A stretch of 35,019 nt of DNA from Streptomyces novaecaesareae (lineage in GTDB: Bacteria > Actinomycetota > Actinomycetes > Streptomycetales > Streptomycetaceae). The position numbers were made by a program, and so were the translations under genes. The first letter of the stretch is position 1; every line of letters begins with the position of its first letter. The stretch is from assembly GCF_000716875.1 (NCBI RefSeq), contig NZ_JNWQ01000068.1, positions 1-35,019 on the forward strand, in the 5' to 3' direction. Of the stretch, positions 14,933-22,395 are shown one piece after another. The notes beneath the pieces were generated by a model. It was not told the DNA's origin. It saw only the letters and a program-made list of their open reading frames with translations, and did no database searches.

Positions 14933-16831
14933 ATGGGTCACTCCCGCAGGATCCGACGCGCGAAGTACGCGGCGCTCACCGGCATAGCGTCACTCGCGCT
15001 CGCCGCCGCCGGCCTGGCCGGCGCGGCCGGCCCCGCCTCCGCGCAGGACATCTCCAGCTCGCAGGGCGGCAGCGCCAACGAGTTCAACCCCTGGAGCCCG
15101 CAGACCGGCCACCCCTACCGGCACGGCGCGGTACCCGGCCAGTCCCAGCACGAGAACTACAAGAAGTGGCTCGCCGCGCACAACCAGGCCGCGGCCACCG
15201 GCCAGCAGACCCTGTCCTACGGCGGCGGCGTCGACGGCATCGGCGTGCAGAGCGGGCACTCCAAGGTCTACCTGGTGTTCTACGGCAACCAGTGGGGCAC
15301 CCAGAGCACCGATGCCAACGGGAACGCGAAGTTCTCCGGCGACTCGGCCGGTGCGGCCGGCGCCACCCAGCAGATGTTCAAGGGCATCGGCACCAACGGC
15401 GAGACCTGGTCGGCCGACCTGACCCAGTGGTGCGACGGCCCCAACGTCGCCACCGGCGCCGTCAGCTGCCCCTCCAACGCCAACTTCATCCCGTACCAGA
15501 GCGGCGGCGTCCTGTCCGGCGTCTGGTACGACAACGCGGCCGCCTCGCCGAGCCAGGCCACCGGCAACCAGCTCGCCCAGGAGGCGGTCAAGGCCGCCGG
15601 CCACTTCGGCAACACCACCGCCGCCGCCAACCGGGACGCGTACTACATCGTCCTGTCGCCGCACGGCACCAACCCGGACGACTACCAGAACCCCACCACC
15701 GGGTACTGCGCCTGGCACGACTGGAACGGCGACACCACCCTCGCCGGCGGCGCGGCGAGCTCGCCCTACGGCGACATTGCGTTCTCCAACCAGCCGTACA
15801 ACATCGACCAGGGCGCCAACTGCGGCGTCGGCTTCGTCAACTCGCCCGGCACGCTGGACGGTTGGACGATGACCCTCGGCCACGAGTGGCACGAGATGAT
15901 GTCCGACCAGAACCCGGCCGGCGGCTGGACCAACCACGTCTCCGGCAGCAGCTACAACGGCCAGGAGAACTCCGACGAGTGCGCCTGGATCAGGCCCGGC
16001 AGCACCGGCGGCGCCGCCAACATCTCCTTCGGCTCCTTCGGCAGCTACGCCGAGCAGGCCAGCTGGTCCAACGACACCAACTCCTGCGCGATCTCGCACG
16101 CCATCCTGACCCACGGCAACACGGTCACCGTCACGAACCCGGGCAACCAGTCCGGCACCGTCGGCACCGCCGCCAGCCTGCAGATCACCGCCACCGACTC
16201 GGCCTCCGGCCAGACCCTCACCTACTCGGCCACCGGCCTGCCGGCCGGCCTGTCGATCAACTCCTCGACCGGCCTGATCTCCGGCACCCCGAGCGCGACC
16301 GGCACCTCCAGCGTCACGGTCACCGCGACCGACGGCACCGGCGCCGCCGGCAGCACCAGCTTCAGCTGGACCGAGTCCACCACCGGCGGGGGCGGCAACG
16401 CCGTCACCAACGGTGACTTCGAGACCGGCAACCTGACCGGCTGGACCGCCGCCGGCTCCACCGCCGCCACCACCGGCGCCGCCCACACCGGCAGCTACGG
16501 CGCCATGGTCGGCGCCACCAACCCGACCGGCGACTCCTCGATCGCCCAGACCTTCACCGCGCCGACCGGCTCCAGCAAGGTGTCCTTCTGGTACAGCAAC
16601 ACCTGCCCGGACACCGTCACCTACGACTGGGCCACCGCCACCCTGAAGGACAACACCACCGGCACGACCACCACGGTCCTCGCCAAGACCTGCACCACCA
16701 CCGGCACCTGGACCAACAAGACGGCGACCGTCACCCCGGGCCACTCCTACACCCTCACCCTGAGCAACCACGACGACAACTACGCGGGTGACCCGACCTA
16801 CACCTACTACGACGACGTGACCGTCTCCTGA
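14933..16831 (+). CDS. Secreted HExxE-motif protein with Ig-like and carbohydrate-binding-like domains
   Basis: 632 residues from ATG 14933. Signal peptide with basic start (GHSRRIRRAKYAAL) and cleavage near SAQD at about 41-43. The main domain (about 60-390) contains LVFYGNQWG, AWHDWN and GHEWHEMMSDQNPAGGW, followed by NSDECAW. His317-Glu318 and Glu321 form HExxE, not the classic HExxH, so zinc peptidase activity is plausible but unproved. Then an Ig-like putative cadherin (He_PIG) domain (about 395-482, LPAGLSINSSTGLISGTPS), and a jelly-roll carbohydrate-binding-like domain (about 487-632, NGDFETGNLTGWTAAG). Likely secreted, binds polysaccharide or cell wall. It ends just before unusual TGATC repeats and a terminator. 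Confidence 0.75.
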   Translation: MGHSRRIRRAKYAALTGIASLALAAAGLAGAAGPASAQDISSSQGGSANEFNPWSPQTGHPYRHGAVPGQSQHENYKKWLAAHNQAAATGQQTLSYGGGVDGIGVQSGHSKVYLVFYGNQWGTQSTDANGNAKFSGDSAGAAGATQQMFKGIGTNGETWSADLTQWCDGPNVATGAVSCPSNANFIPYQSGGVLSGVWYDNAAASPSQATGNQLAQEAVKAAGHFGNTTAAANRDAYYIVLSPHGTNPDDYQNPTTGYCAWHDWNGDTTLAGGAASSPYGDIAFSNQPYNIDQGANCGVGFVNSPGTLDGWTMTLGHEWHEMMSDQNPAGGWTNHVSGSSYNGQENSDECAWIRPGSTGGAANISFGSFGSYAEQASWSNDTNSCAISHAILTHGNTVTVTNPGNQSGTVGTAASLQITATDSASGQTLTYSATGLPAGLSINSSTGLISGTPSATGTSSVTVTATDGTGAAGSTSFSWTESTTGGGGNAVTNGDFETGNLTGWTAAGSTAATTGAAHTGSYGAMVGATNPTGDSSIAQTFTAPTGSSKVSFWYSNTCPDTVTYDWATATLKDNTTGTTTTVLAKTCTTTGTWTNKTATVTPGHSYTLTLSNHDDNYAGDPTYTYYDDVTVS

Positions 16832-16863
16832 TCGCTTGATCTTCTGATCACTTGATCGCTTGA
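16828..16863. repeat. Imperfect tandem TGATC-rich repeat over the stop codon
   Basis: From the stop codon on: CTGATCGCTTGATCTT (16828-16843) and CTGATCACTTGATCGC (16844-16859), 13 of 16 identical, then another TTGATC. The unit contains CTGATCACTTGAT (16844-16856), identical to the last 13 bases of the TnpB element (8185-8197). Whether this is chance or a remnant cannot be decided here. Confidence 0.6.
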
Positions 16864-16887
16864 TCTCCTGACGACCACCACGCCGAA

Positions 16888-16922
16888 GGCACCGGGGCGG
16901 GCCCAGCGCCCGCCCCGGTGCC
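16888..16922 (+). terminator. Terminator after the secreted HExxE protein
   Basis: A perfect 15-bp stem: GGCACCGGGGCGGGC (16888-16902) with its complement at 16908-16922, 5-base loop CCAGC, then GCTTT. Placed 57 bp after the stop codon. Confidence 0.85.
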
Positions 16923-17001
16923 GCTTTCCCATCGGGGGGATCCGAACCGGGCGCCGGAACGTCCAACCGGCACCGCTCGCACAACGGCAAAAGGAACCAC
17001 C

Positions 17002-17466
17002 GTGAACCCGAGAAGATCCGCCGTCCTGGCGCTGGCCGCCGCCCTGCTCACCCTGACCGGCTGCGCCTCCACCGGGACGAGCCCGTCGGCGACCACCACC
17101 CTCACCCCGGCCGCGCCGAGCACCCCGGCCGCCCCGAGCCCGGCGGCGGTCACGGTGGACGAACACGCCGACCACACCACCCTGAAGGTCACCGTCGGCT
17201 CGACCGTCTCGGTCGCCCTGCACAGCACCTACTGGTCCGCCGTCACCAGCTCCGCCCCCGAGGTCCTCGCACCGAACGGCACCCCGACCACCGCCCCGTC
17301 CCCCTCCTGCCGCCCCGGCGGCGGCTGCGGCACCGTCACCACCACGTTCACCGCCCACGCCCCCGGCACCGCCCGGCTCACCGCCACCCGCACCACCTGC
17401 GGCGAGGCCCTCCAGTGCCCGCCCGAGCAGCGCACCTACGAGGTCACCGTCGAAGTGACCGGCTGA
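17002..17466 (+). CDS. Lipoprotein with Ig-like domain, distantly chagasin-like
   Basis: 154 residues from GTG 17002 (AAAAGGA upstream). A lipobox LTGC ends the signal peptide (Cys at about residue 20: ALLTLTGC); a Thr/Pro/Ala linker follows (about 21-50). The domain begins VTVGSTVSVALHSTYWSAV and later has RPGGGCGTVTTTFTAHAPGTARLTATRTTCGEALQCPPEQRTYEVTVEV. That order (small beta strand, G-x-G, then F-x-A-x-x-PG-x-x-x-L) recalls inhibitor family I42 (chagasin), proteins that bind cysteine peptidases, but no signature is strict enough. Membrane-anchored on the outer side. Stops 5 bp before the convergent HxlR gene. Confidence 0.68.
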   Translation: MNPRRSAVLALAAALLTLTGCASTGTSPSATTTLTPAAPSTPAAPSPAAVTVDEHADHTTLKVTVGSTVSVALHSTYWSAVTSSAPEVLAPNGTPTTAPSPSCRPGGGCGTVTTTFTAHAPGTARLTATRTTCGEALQCPPEQRTYEVTVEVTG

Positions 17467-17471
17467 GGCTC

Positions 17472-17885
17472 CTAGCGGATCTCCGAGCCCGGGTTGGCCT
17501 CGTCCCACGCGTGACGCGAGGTGACGATCGCGTCGTGGTGGTCGTAGGACCAGTCCGCCATCGCCCGCACCAGGTGGGTCAGGCTGTGGCCGAGCGGGGT
17601 CAGCTCGTACTCCACCTGCGGCGGGACGGTCGGGTGGACGGTGCGCGAGACCAGGCCGTCGCGCTCCAGACGGCGCACCGTGAGGGTCAGCATGCGCTGC
17701 GAGATCCCCGGCAGCGCACGCTGCAGCTCGCGGAACCGCCGTACGCCCTGGGCGAGTTCGACGACGGTGAGGACCGACCACTTCTCGCCCAGGCGGTCCA
17801 GCAGGTCGCGGATCCCGCAGTCCACGCCGTCCTCGCACCAGACCACTGGTCGGGGAGTGGTTACCGCGGTGTGCCCTGCTGACAT
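17472..17885 (-). CDS. HxlR-family transcriptional regulator
   Basis: 137 residues, ATG 17883-17885 with AAGGAGG 7 bases before it. Winged helix: GIRDLLDRLGEKWSVLTVVELAQGVRRFRELQRALPGISQRMLTLTVRRLERDGLVSRTVHPTVPPQ covers the family in order. It is preceded by a Cys pair (WCEDGVDCG), and HxlR/YodB/HypR relatives can sense electrophiles or oxidants through a conserved N-terminal Cys. Divergent from the NAD(P)-binding gene with 82 bp between the start codons, so it is the likely regulator of that gene and of itself. The shared region 17886-17967 must hold the operator; I saw no obvious palindrome. Confidence 0.9.
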   Translation of the reverse strand: MSAGHTAVTTPRPVVWCEDGVDCGIRDLLDRLGEKWSVLTVVELAQGVRRFRELQRALPGISQRMLTLTVRRLERDGLVSRTVHPTVPPQVEYELTPLGHSLTHLVRAMADWSYDHHDAIVTSRHAWDEANPGSEIR

Positions 17886-17967
17886 GAAAGTGCCTCCTTA
17901 CGCCGAACACCCAGGCTATCGAGGATGGTCACGTCGCCAACGGCCGATCATCCCCGGAGGAATCCCC

Positions 17968-18786
17968 ATGCTGCTCGTCACCGGTGTCAACGGAGGACTG
18001 GGTGCGCTCGTACTGGAGCGCCTGGCCGGCCGCGAGGAGGTCGCGGCCGGCTCCCGCACCCCCGAGAAGGTGCCCGCCGGCACACCCGCCCGGCTGGTGG
18101 ACTTCGACCGGCCGCAGACACTGGCCGAAGCCTTCGCCGGTGTCCGGACCCTGCTGCTGATCTCGGCCGGCGCCGCCGAGGACGACGTGGTGATCGCCCG
18201 GCACGGCGCGGCGATCGGGGCGGCCGAACAGGCGGGCGTCGAGCACGTCGTCTACACCAGCCTCTCCGGCGACGGCGACCACCTGCCGTACGCCCTCGCC
18301 CACCGCTGGACCGAGCGGCGGCTGCGCGAATCGGCGACCCTGCGCTGGACGGTGCTGCGCAACGGCCTGTACGCCGAACTCCTGGGCGCGATCGCCGCGC
18401 CGGGCCCGGACGGGGTGATCACCGCGCCGCTCGGCGACGGGAAGCTGGCGGCGGTGGCCCGGGCGGACCTCGCCGAGGTGGCGGCCACCGTCGCCCTGGC
18501 ACCCGCCGAGCACGCCGGCCGGACGTACGAGCTGGTGGGGGAGCGGGCGCTGGGCGGCGCCGAGGTGGCCGAGGCGCTCGGTGCCGAGTACCGTCCGGGC
18601 CGGCTCGCCGAGGCCCGTACGGCGGTGGCGGCCTCGGACGCGCTGGACTTCCAGGTGCCGATGGTGGTGGGCACCTACTCGGCGATCGCGCACGGCTTCC
18701 TGGCCGGGCCCGGCGGGCCGGGCGACCTCGCGGCACTGCTCGGCCGCGAGCCGCGCCCGGCCCTGGAGGTCATCGCGGGCCGCTAG
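17968..18786 (+). CDS. NmrA/QorB-like NAD(P)H-binding quinone reductase
   Basis: 272 residues from ATG 17968 (GGAGG upstream). N-terminal Rossmann motif VTGVNGGLG (G-x-x-G-x-x-G), then LERLAGREEV, RTPEKVPAG (the variable arginine pattern of NmrA-type atypical SDRs), VDFDRPQTL, LLLISAGA, HVVYTSLSG and ERRLRESATLRWTVLRNGLYAE. This is the QorB/YtfG-type group, NADPH:quinone oxidoreductases that are often regulated by an HxlR protein next to them. That arrangement is present here. Likely role: detoxification of quinones or related electrophiles in the cytoplasm. Normal length, no defects. Confidence 0.87.
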   Translation: MLLVTGVNGGLGALVLERLAGREEVAAGSRTPEKVPAGTPARLVDFDRPQTLAEAFAGVRTLLLISAGAAEDDVVIARHGAAIGAAEQAGVEHVVYTSLSGDGDHLPYALAHRWTERRLRESATLRWTVLRNGLYAELLGAIAAPGPDGVITAPLGDGKLAAVARADLAEVAATVALAPAEHAGRTYELVGERALGGAEVAEALGAEYRPGRLAEARTAVAASDALDFQVPMVVGTYSAIAHGFLAGPGGPGDLAALLGREPRPALEVIAGR

Positions 18787-19005
18787 CCTCCGCTGCGGCC
18801 TCCGCCTCGGCCCGGGCGACCCAGTCCGGCAGCGGTTCGCGGCAGGCCAGCCAGGACCGGGGCACGTCGGCGAGGCCCGTGCGGGCGGCGAGGTCTGCTC
18901 GAACGCGTCCTTCGGCGAGCGGAACAGCGGGAACCAGCGCTCCCCGAATCCGTCCCCGAGGGCCAAACCCTCCAGTGCGTCGCGAGCGGCGGAAAAGGAT
19001 GTCAT
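18770..19005 (-). pseudogene. ADP-ribosylglycohydrolase remnant
   Basis: From ATG 19003-19005 the frame reads SAARDALEGLALGDGFGERWF, the opening of an ADP-ribosylglycohydrolase (DraG family, usually about 300 aa). Near 18897-18905 it changes frame and continues as AARTGLADVPRSWLACREPLPDWV, which matches the C-terminal end of the same family. Only the two ends remain; the central part with the metal-binding aspartates is missing, about 230 bp being left of roughly 900 expected. A single internal deletion with frame loss explains this. It does not make a functional enzyme. It overlaps the NmrA-like gene at its 3' end. Confidence 0.72.
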
Positions 19006-19068
19006 CCCGGCAGCCTGGCAGAGGCCGTGGTGCCCGCGCAGCCGGATTCCCGGCCGCGCGGGCGGTGG

Positions 19069-20040
19069 TCACTCGCCCAGGACGGCGATCCGGCCGGTGC
19101 TCAGCCCGTCGGCGACCCGCTGGACGGCCTCGGCCGCGCCGGCCAGCGGCACCCGGGCGCTCACCAGGGGGCGGACCGTGCCCTGCTCGGCGAGCTTGGT
19201 GAGCTCGTCGTGGGCGGCGCGGACGGCGCGCGGGTCGTGGGTGTTGTACAGGCCCCAGTGCAGGCCGTGGATCGAGTAGTTCTTCACCAGGGCGTGGTTG
19301 AGCGCCGGAGCCGGAATCTGCCCGGCGGCGAAGCCGACCACCACGATCCGGCCCTCGAAGGCGACGCACCTGGTGGAGCCGGTGTAGGCCGCGCCGCCGA
19401 CCGGGTCGAAGACCACGTCCGCGCCGCGCCCGTCGGTGGCCTCCTTGACGGCGGCGACGAAGTCCCGCTCCGTACGGTCCACCACCACGTCGGCGCCGAG
19501 CGTCCGGGCCGCCTCCGCCTTGGCCGCGCCGCCGACCACCGCGATCACCCGGGCCCCGGCGGCCCGGCCGAGTTGGACCGCCGCGCTGCCGACGCCGCCG
19601 GCCGCCGCGTGCACCAGCAGGGTCTCCCCGGCCCGCAGCCGGGCCCGGCGGTGCAGCGCGAACCAGGCGGTCTGGTGGCCGATGTGCAGTGCGGCCGCCT
19701 CGGCGTCGTCCAGCGCCTCGGGCGCGGGGAACGCGGCCGCGGCGTCCAGCAGCGCGTACTCGGCGAAGGCGCCCTGCGGCAGTACCGGGTTGCCGATCAG
19801 CCGCTCGCCCCGCCGGGGCCCGTCCGCCACCTCGCCGCACAGCTCCACGCCGGGCGTGAACGGCAGCGGCGGGCGGACCTGGTACTGCCCGCGGACCATC
19901 AGCGCGTCCGGGAAGTTGACGGCGGCGGCCCGCACCCGGACCAGCAGCTGCCCCGGGCCGGGCACCGGCCGCGCGACGCCTTCGGCGAGCCGCATCACCG
20001 CGGCCGGCTCGCCGAGCTCTTCCACCTGCCAGGCCCTCAC
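19069..20040 (-). CDS. NADPH:quinone oxidoreductase-like MDR enzyme
   Basis: 323 residues. GTG start (20038-20040) overlaps the upstream stop as GTGA. Medium-chain dehydrogenase/reductase without zinc-ligand cysteines: VRVRAAAVNFPDALMVRGQY, ELCGEVADGP, FAEYALL, HIGHQTAWFAL, then the NADPH Rossmann AAAGGVGSAAVQLGRAAGARVI, GADVVVDRTERDF, and DVVFDPVGG. It resembles zeta-crystallin/QOR-type enoyl or quinone reductases and is the last gene of a three-gene unit of two SDRs plus MDR. In an acyl-CoA pathway it could reduce an unsaturated intermediate. It depends on the TetR operator at 21653. Confidence 0.9.
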   Translation of the reverse strand: MRAWQVEELGEPAAVMRLAEGVARPVPGPGQLLVRVRAAAVNFPDALMVRGQYQVRPPLPFTPGVELCGEVADGPRRGERLIGNPVLPQGAFAEYALLDAAAAFPAPEALDDAEAAALHIGHQTAWFALHRRARLRAGETLLVHAAAGGVGSAAVQLGRAAGARVIAVVGGAAKAEAARTLGADVVVDRTERDFVAAVKEATDGRGADVVFDPVGGAAYTGSTRCVAFEGRIVVVGFAAGQIPAPALNHALVKNYSIHGLHWGLYNTHDPRAVRAAHDELTKLAEQGTVRPLVSARVPLAGAAEAVQRVADGLSTGRIAVLGE

Positions 20041-20825
20041 AGCGCCGCGCTCCTCTCCAGCCCTTGCTGGAGCCGGTTCATCCCGGCGATCCAGCGGTCC
20101 GGTTCGGTGGCCCGGACACGGTAGTACTCGGCGACGTCGGGGTGCGGAAGGATCAGGAAGCGGTCCTCGCGCAGGCCGGTCAGTGCTGCCTCGGCGACGT
20201 CCTCGGGGTCCAGTGCGGTGGGCGCGAGCAGCGCCTCGCCGACCGCCCCGGTCGAGGCGAGCATGTCGGTGCGCACGCCCTGCGGGCAGAGCGCGTGCAC
20301 CCGGATGCCCCGGTGCTGGTAGGTCGCGGAGAGCCACTCGGCGAAGGCGAGGGCGCCGTGCTTGCTGACCGCGTAGGGGGCCGATCCGAGCATGGTGAGC
20401 AGCCCGGCGGCGGAGACGGTGGCGAGGAAGCGGCCTTCGCCGCGCTCCAGCCAGCGGGGGAGCAGCAGCTCGGCGGCCCGGACGTGCGCGAGCACGTTGA
20501 CCTCCCAGGCGCTCGTCCAGGCGGCGGCGGGCGCGTCGGCCCCGCCGACCGGGGCGACGCCCGCGTTGGCGCACCACACGTCGATCTCGCCGAGGGCGGC
20601 GTGCGCCTGCCCGACCAGGGCGGCCAGGCCTTCGGCGGAGGCGGCGTCCCCGGGCAGGGCTGTGCCGGCGCAGTCCTTCGCGACGGCGTGGGCGGCGTCG
20701 GCGTCCAGGTCGTTGACCACCACCCGGGCCCCGGCGGCCGCGAAGGCCCGGGCCAGCGCGGCCCCGATGCCCCGGCCGGCGCCGGTCACCACCACGCCCT
20801 GGTCGGTGAAGGCCCCGGCCGTCAC
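20037..20825 (-). CDS. Short-chain dehydrogenase/reductase (second SDR of operon)
   Basis: 262 residues. GTG start 20823-20825 overlaps the upstream stop as GTGA. Motifs: VVVTGAGRGIG (cofactor site, about 12-22), NDLDADA, DAASAEGL, CANAGVAP (the NAG motif), and YAVSKHGALAF (catalytic Tyr-x3-Lys), preceded by the serine ATVSAAG. The specificity pocket is followed by the helical C-terminus EDRFLILPHPDVAEYYRVRATEPDRWI, typical of actinobacterial SDRs that act with acyl-CoA dehydrogenases. NAD(P)-dependent oxidation or reduction of a hydroxyl group. Middle gene of the coupled operon. Confidence 0.92.
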   Translation of the reverse strand: MTAGAFTDQGVVVTGAGRGIGAALARAFAAAGARVVVNDLDADAAHAVAKDCAGTALPGDAASAEGLAALVGQAHAALGEIDVWCANAGVAPVGGADAPAAAWTSAWEVNVLAHVRAAELLLPRWLERGEGRFLATVSAAGLLTMLGSAPYAVSKHGALAFAEWLSATYQHRGIRVHALCPQGVRTDMLASTGAVGEALLAPTALDPEDVAEAALTGLREDRFLILPHPDVAEYYRVRATEPDRWIAGMNRLQQGLERSAAL

Positions 20826-21580
20826 ATGCCACCGCCGAGCGTGACCCCGCCGTCGACGACGAGGGTCTGGCCGGTGATCCAGCCGGCGTCCGGGGAGAGC
20901 AGGAAGGCGACGGCGCCCGCGACGTCCTCGGGGACGCCGAGGCGGCCGAGCGGGTACGCGGCGGCGACCTGCTCCTCGCGGCCCTCGTAGAGCGCCTCGG
21001 CGAACTTGGTCTTGACCACGGCGGGGGCGACGGCGTTGACCCGGATGCCCTGCGGGCCCAGCTCGGCGCCGAGTTCGGTGGTGAGCCGGATCAGGGCGGC
21101 CTTGCTGACGCCGTACATGCCGATCCCGGCGGAGGCGCGGATCCCGGCGACGGAGGCGACGTTGACGATCGAGCCGCCGTGCTCGCCCATCCACGCGGCG
21201 TGCGCGCGGCGGGTCCAGGCGAGCGGGCCGAGCACGTTGACGGCGAAGATCTTGGCGGCGGCGGCCTCGTCGGTGCCCAGGACCGGGCCGTACACCGGGT
21301 TGATGCCGGTGTTGTTGACCAGGTGGTCGAGGCGTCCGAAGGCCTCCAGGGTGCGGGCGACGGCCTCCTCCTGGTGGGCCGGGTCGTCGGCCTTGCCCGC
21401 GACGGCGATCGCGTTGTCCGAGCCGCCCAGCTCCTGGACGGCCTCGGCCAGCGGCTCGGGGTTGCGGGCGGTGAGGCAGACCTTGGCCCCGCGGGCGACC
21501 AGCTCGCGCGCGATGCCGAGGCCGATGCCCCGGCTCGATCCGGTGACGACGGCCACCCGGCCCTTGAAGGAGTGCACCAC
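20822..21580 (-). CDS. Short-chain dehydrogenase/reductase (FabG-like, first of operon)
   Basis: 252 residues with the GTG at 21578-21580 as start; AGGA six bases before it supports this over an earlier in-frame GTG at 21601, which has no ribosome site. Motifs: VAVVTGSSRGIG (about 8-19), NNTGIN (NNAG variant), NVASVAGIRAS with the active Ser, YGVSKAALIRLTTEL (Tyr-x3-Lys), and a C-terminal SPDAGWITGQTLVVDGG. Near the 3-oxoacyl reductase (FabG) type. The gene is divergent from the TetR gene and next to the operator 73 bp upstream; it overlaps the next SDR gene by 4 bp. With the other two genes it probably handles acyl or aldehyde intermediates. Confidence 0.93.
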   Translation of the reverse strand: MVHSFKGRVAVVTGSSRGIGLGIARELVARGAKVCLTARNPEPLAEAVQELGGSDNAIAVAGKADDPAHQEEAVARTLEAFGRLDHLVNNTGINPVYGPVLGTDEAAAAKIFAVNVLGPLAWTRRAHAAWMGEHGGSIVNVASVAGIRASAGIGMYGVSKAALIRLTTELGAELGPQGIRVNAVAPAVVKTKFAEALYEGREEQVAAAYPLGRLGVPEDVAGAVAFLLSPDAGWITGQTLVVDGGVTLGGGM

Positions 21581-21613
21581 GGAGCGTCCTGCCTTTCCCA
21601 CGGGGATCTCGTC

Positions 21614-21653
21614 TGCGACCGCCGTAAGACGTTTGCGACCGCCGTATGACGTT
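21614..21653. repeat. 20-bp tandem duplication in the SDR leader
   Basis: Two copies of a 20-bp unit (21614-21633 and 21634-21653), 19 of 20 identical, each ending GTAAGACGTT or GTATGACGTT. They lie between the TetR operator and the SDR start, so they probably fall in the promoter or leader. The duplication may have copied a promoter element. Confidence 0.8.
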
Positions 21654-21677
21654 GCTGACTAAGCGCTTGCTCAGCAT
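21653..21677. promoter_or_regulatory. TetR-type operator (copy 2)
   Basis: Contains CTAAGCGCTTGCTCAG, the reverse-oriented counterpart of 10822-10846 (24 of 25 identical). It lies 92 bp before the TetR start (21769) and 73 bp before the SDR start (21580), so one bound repressor could block both divergent promoters. Confidence 0.85.
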
Positions 21678-21768
21678 GGTGTCGGTGCGGGAGCCTGTCA
21701 ACAGGCCGTCGGCGTTCACCGGGCGGTCGACGAGAAAGCCTGTACGAGTTCTCTGCGAGGATGGCGCC

Positions 21769-22395
21769 ATGACCAGCACTCCGATCGCCGACCTCTGGCC
21801 GACCCTGCCCGGCGCCGACACCCGCCCCGAGGCGGCGTACCGGTTGCTCCAGGCCGCCGTCGAGTCGTTCGCGGAGCGCGGCTTCCACGCCACCACCACC
21901 CGGGACATCGCCACCGCCGCCGGGATGAGCCCGGCCGCGCTGTACATCCACTACCAGTCGAAGGCCGCGCTGCTGGCCGAGATCAGCCAGGCCGGGCACG
22001 CCGCCACGCTGGCCCTGGTCCGGGCGGCGGCGGCCGGCGGGGGCGGCCCGGCGGAGCGGATGCGGCGGCTGGTCGAGCAGTTCACCACCTGGCACGCCCG
22101 GGCCCGTACGGTCGGCCGGGTGGTCAACTACGAGCTGCACGCACTGCCCGAGGACGCCTACGCGGTGGTCGCGGCGCTGCGGCTGGACATCGAGCGCGAG
22201 GTCAGCGCGCTGATCGAGGAGGGCGTGACGGCCGGGGCGTTCCAGGTCTCGGAGGTGCGGACGGCGGCCCGTGCGGTCACCTCGCTGGGCATCGACGTCT
22301 CCCGCTGGTACACCGACCGCTCGACCGAGGCCCCGGAGGAGCTCGGCCGCAGATACGGCGAGTTGGTGCTGCGGATGCTCGGCGCCCGGGTCTGA
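21769..22395 (+). CDS. TetR-family regulator, presumed repressor of the acyl-CoA/SDR genes
   Basis: 208 residues from ATG 21769 (GAGGA upstream). N-terminal helix-turn-helix: LLQAAVESFAERGFHATTTRDIATAAGMSPAALYIHYQSKAALLAEI, textbook TetR. The C-terminal helical domain (about 75-205) has LVRAAAAGG, RRLVEQFTTWHARARTVGRVVNYELHALP and probably binds a small ligand, perhaps an acyl-CoA. The gene is divergent from the SDR operon and its promoter region holds operator copy 2; copy 1 is in front of the kinase/dehydrogenase pair. Inference: it represses itself and both operons until an acyl-CoA ligand releases it. Confidence 0.9.
   Translation: MTSTPIADLWPTLPGADTRPEAAYRLLQAAVESFAERGFHATTTRDIATAAGMSPAALYIHYQSKAALLAEISQAGHAATLALVRAAAAGGGGPAERMRRLVEQFTTWHARARTVGRVVNYELHALPEDAYAVVAALRLDIEREVSALIEEGVTAGAFQVSEVRTAARAVTSLGIDVSRWYTDRSTEAPEELGRRYGELVLRMLGARV

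Noticed and set aside
15880..15900. Classic HExxH zinc motif in the secreted protein
   Set aside because: The sequence is HEWHE, so the fifth position is Glu, not His; described as HExxE instead.
16828..16863. Phage or plasmid attachment site
   Set aside because: No integrase gene or tRNA nearby, and only short repeat units.
14990..16990. Long minus-strand open frame over the secreted HExxE gene
   Set aside because: It is a Gly/Ala/Val-rich antisense shadow without domain patterns; the plus-strand gene has a signal peptide and two recognisable domains.
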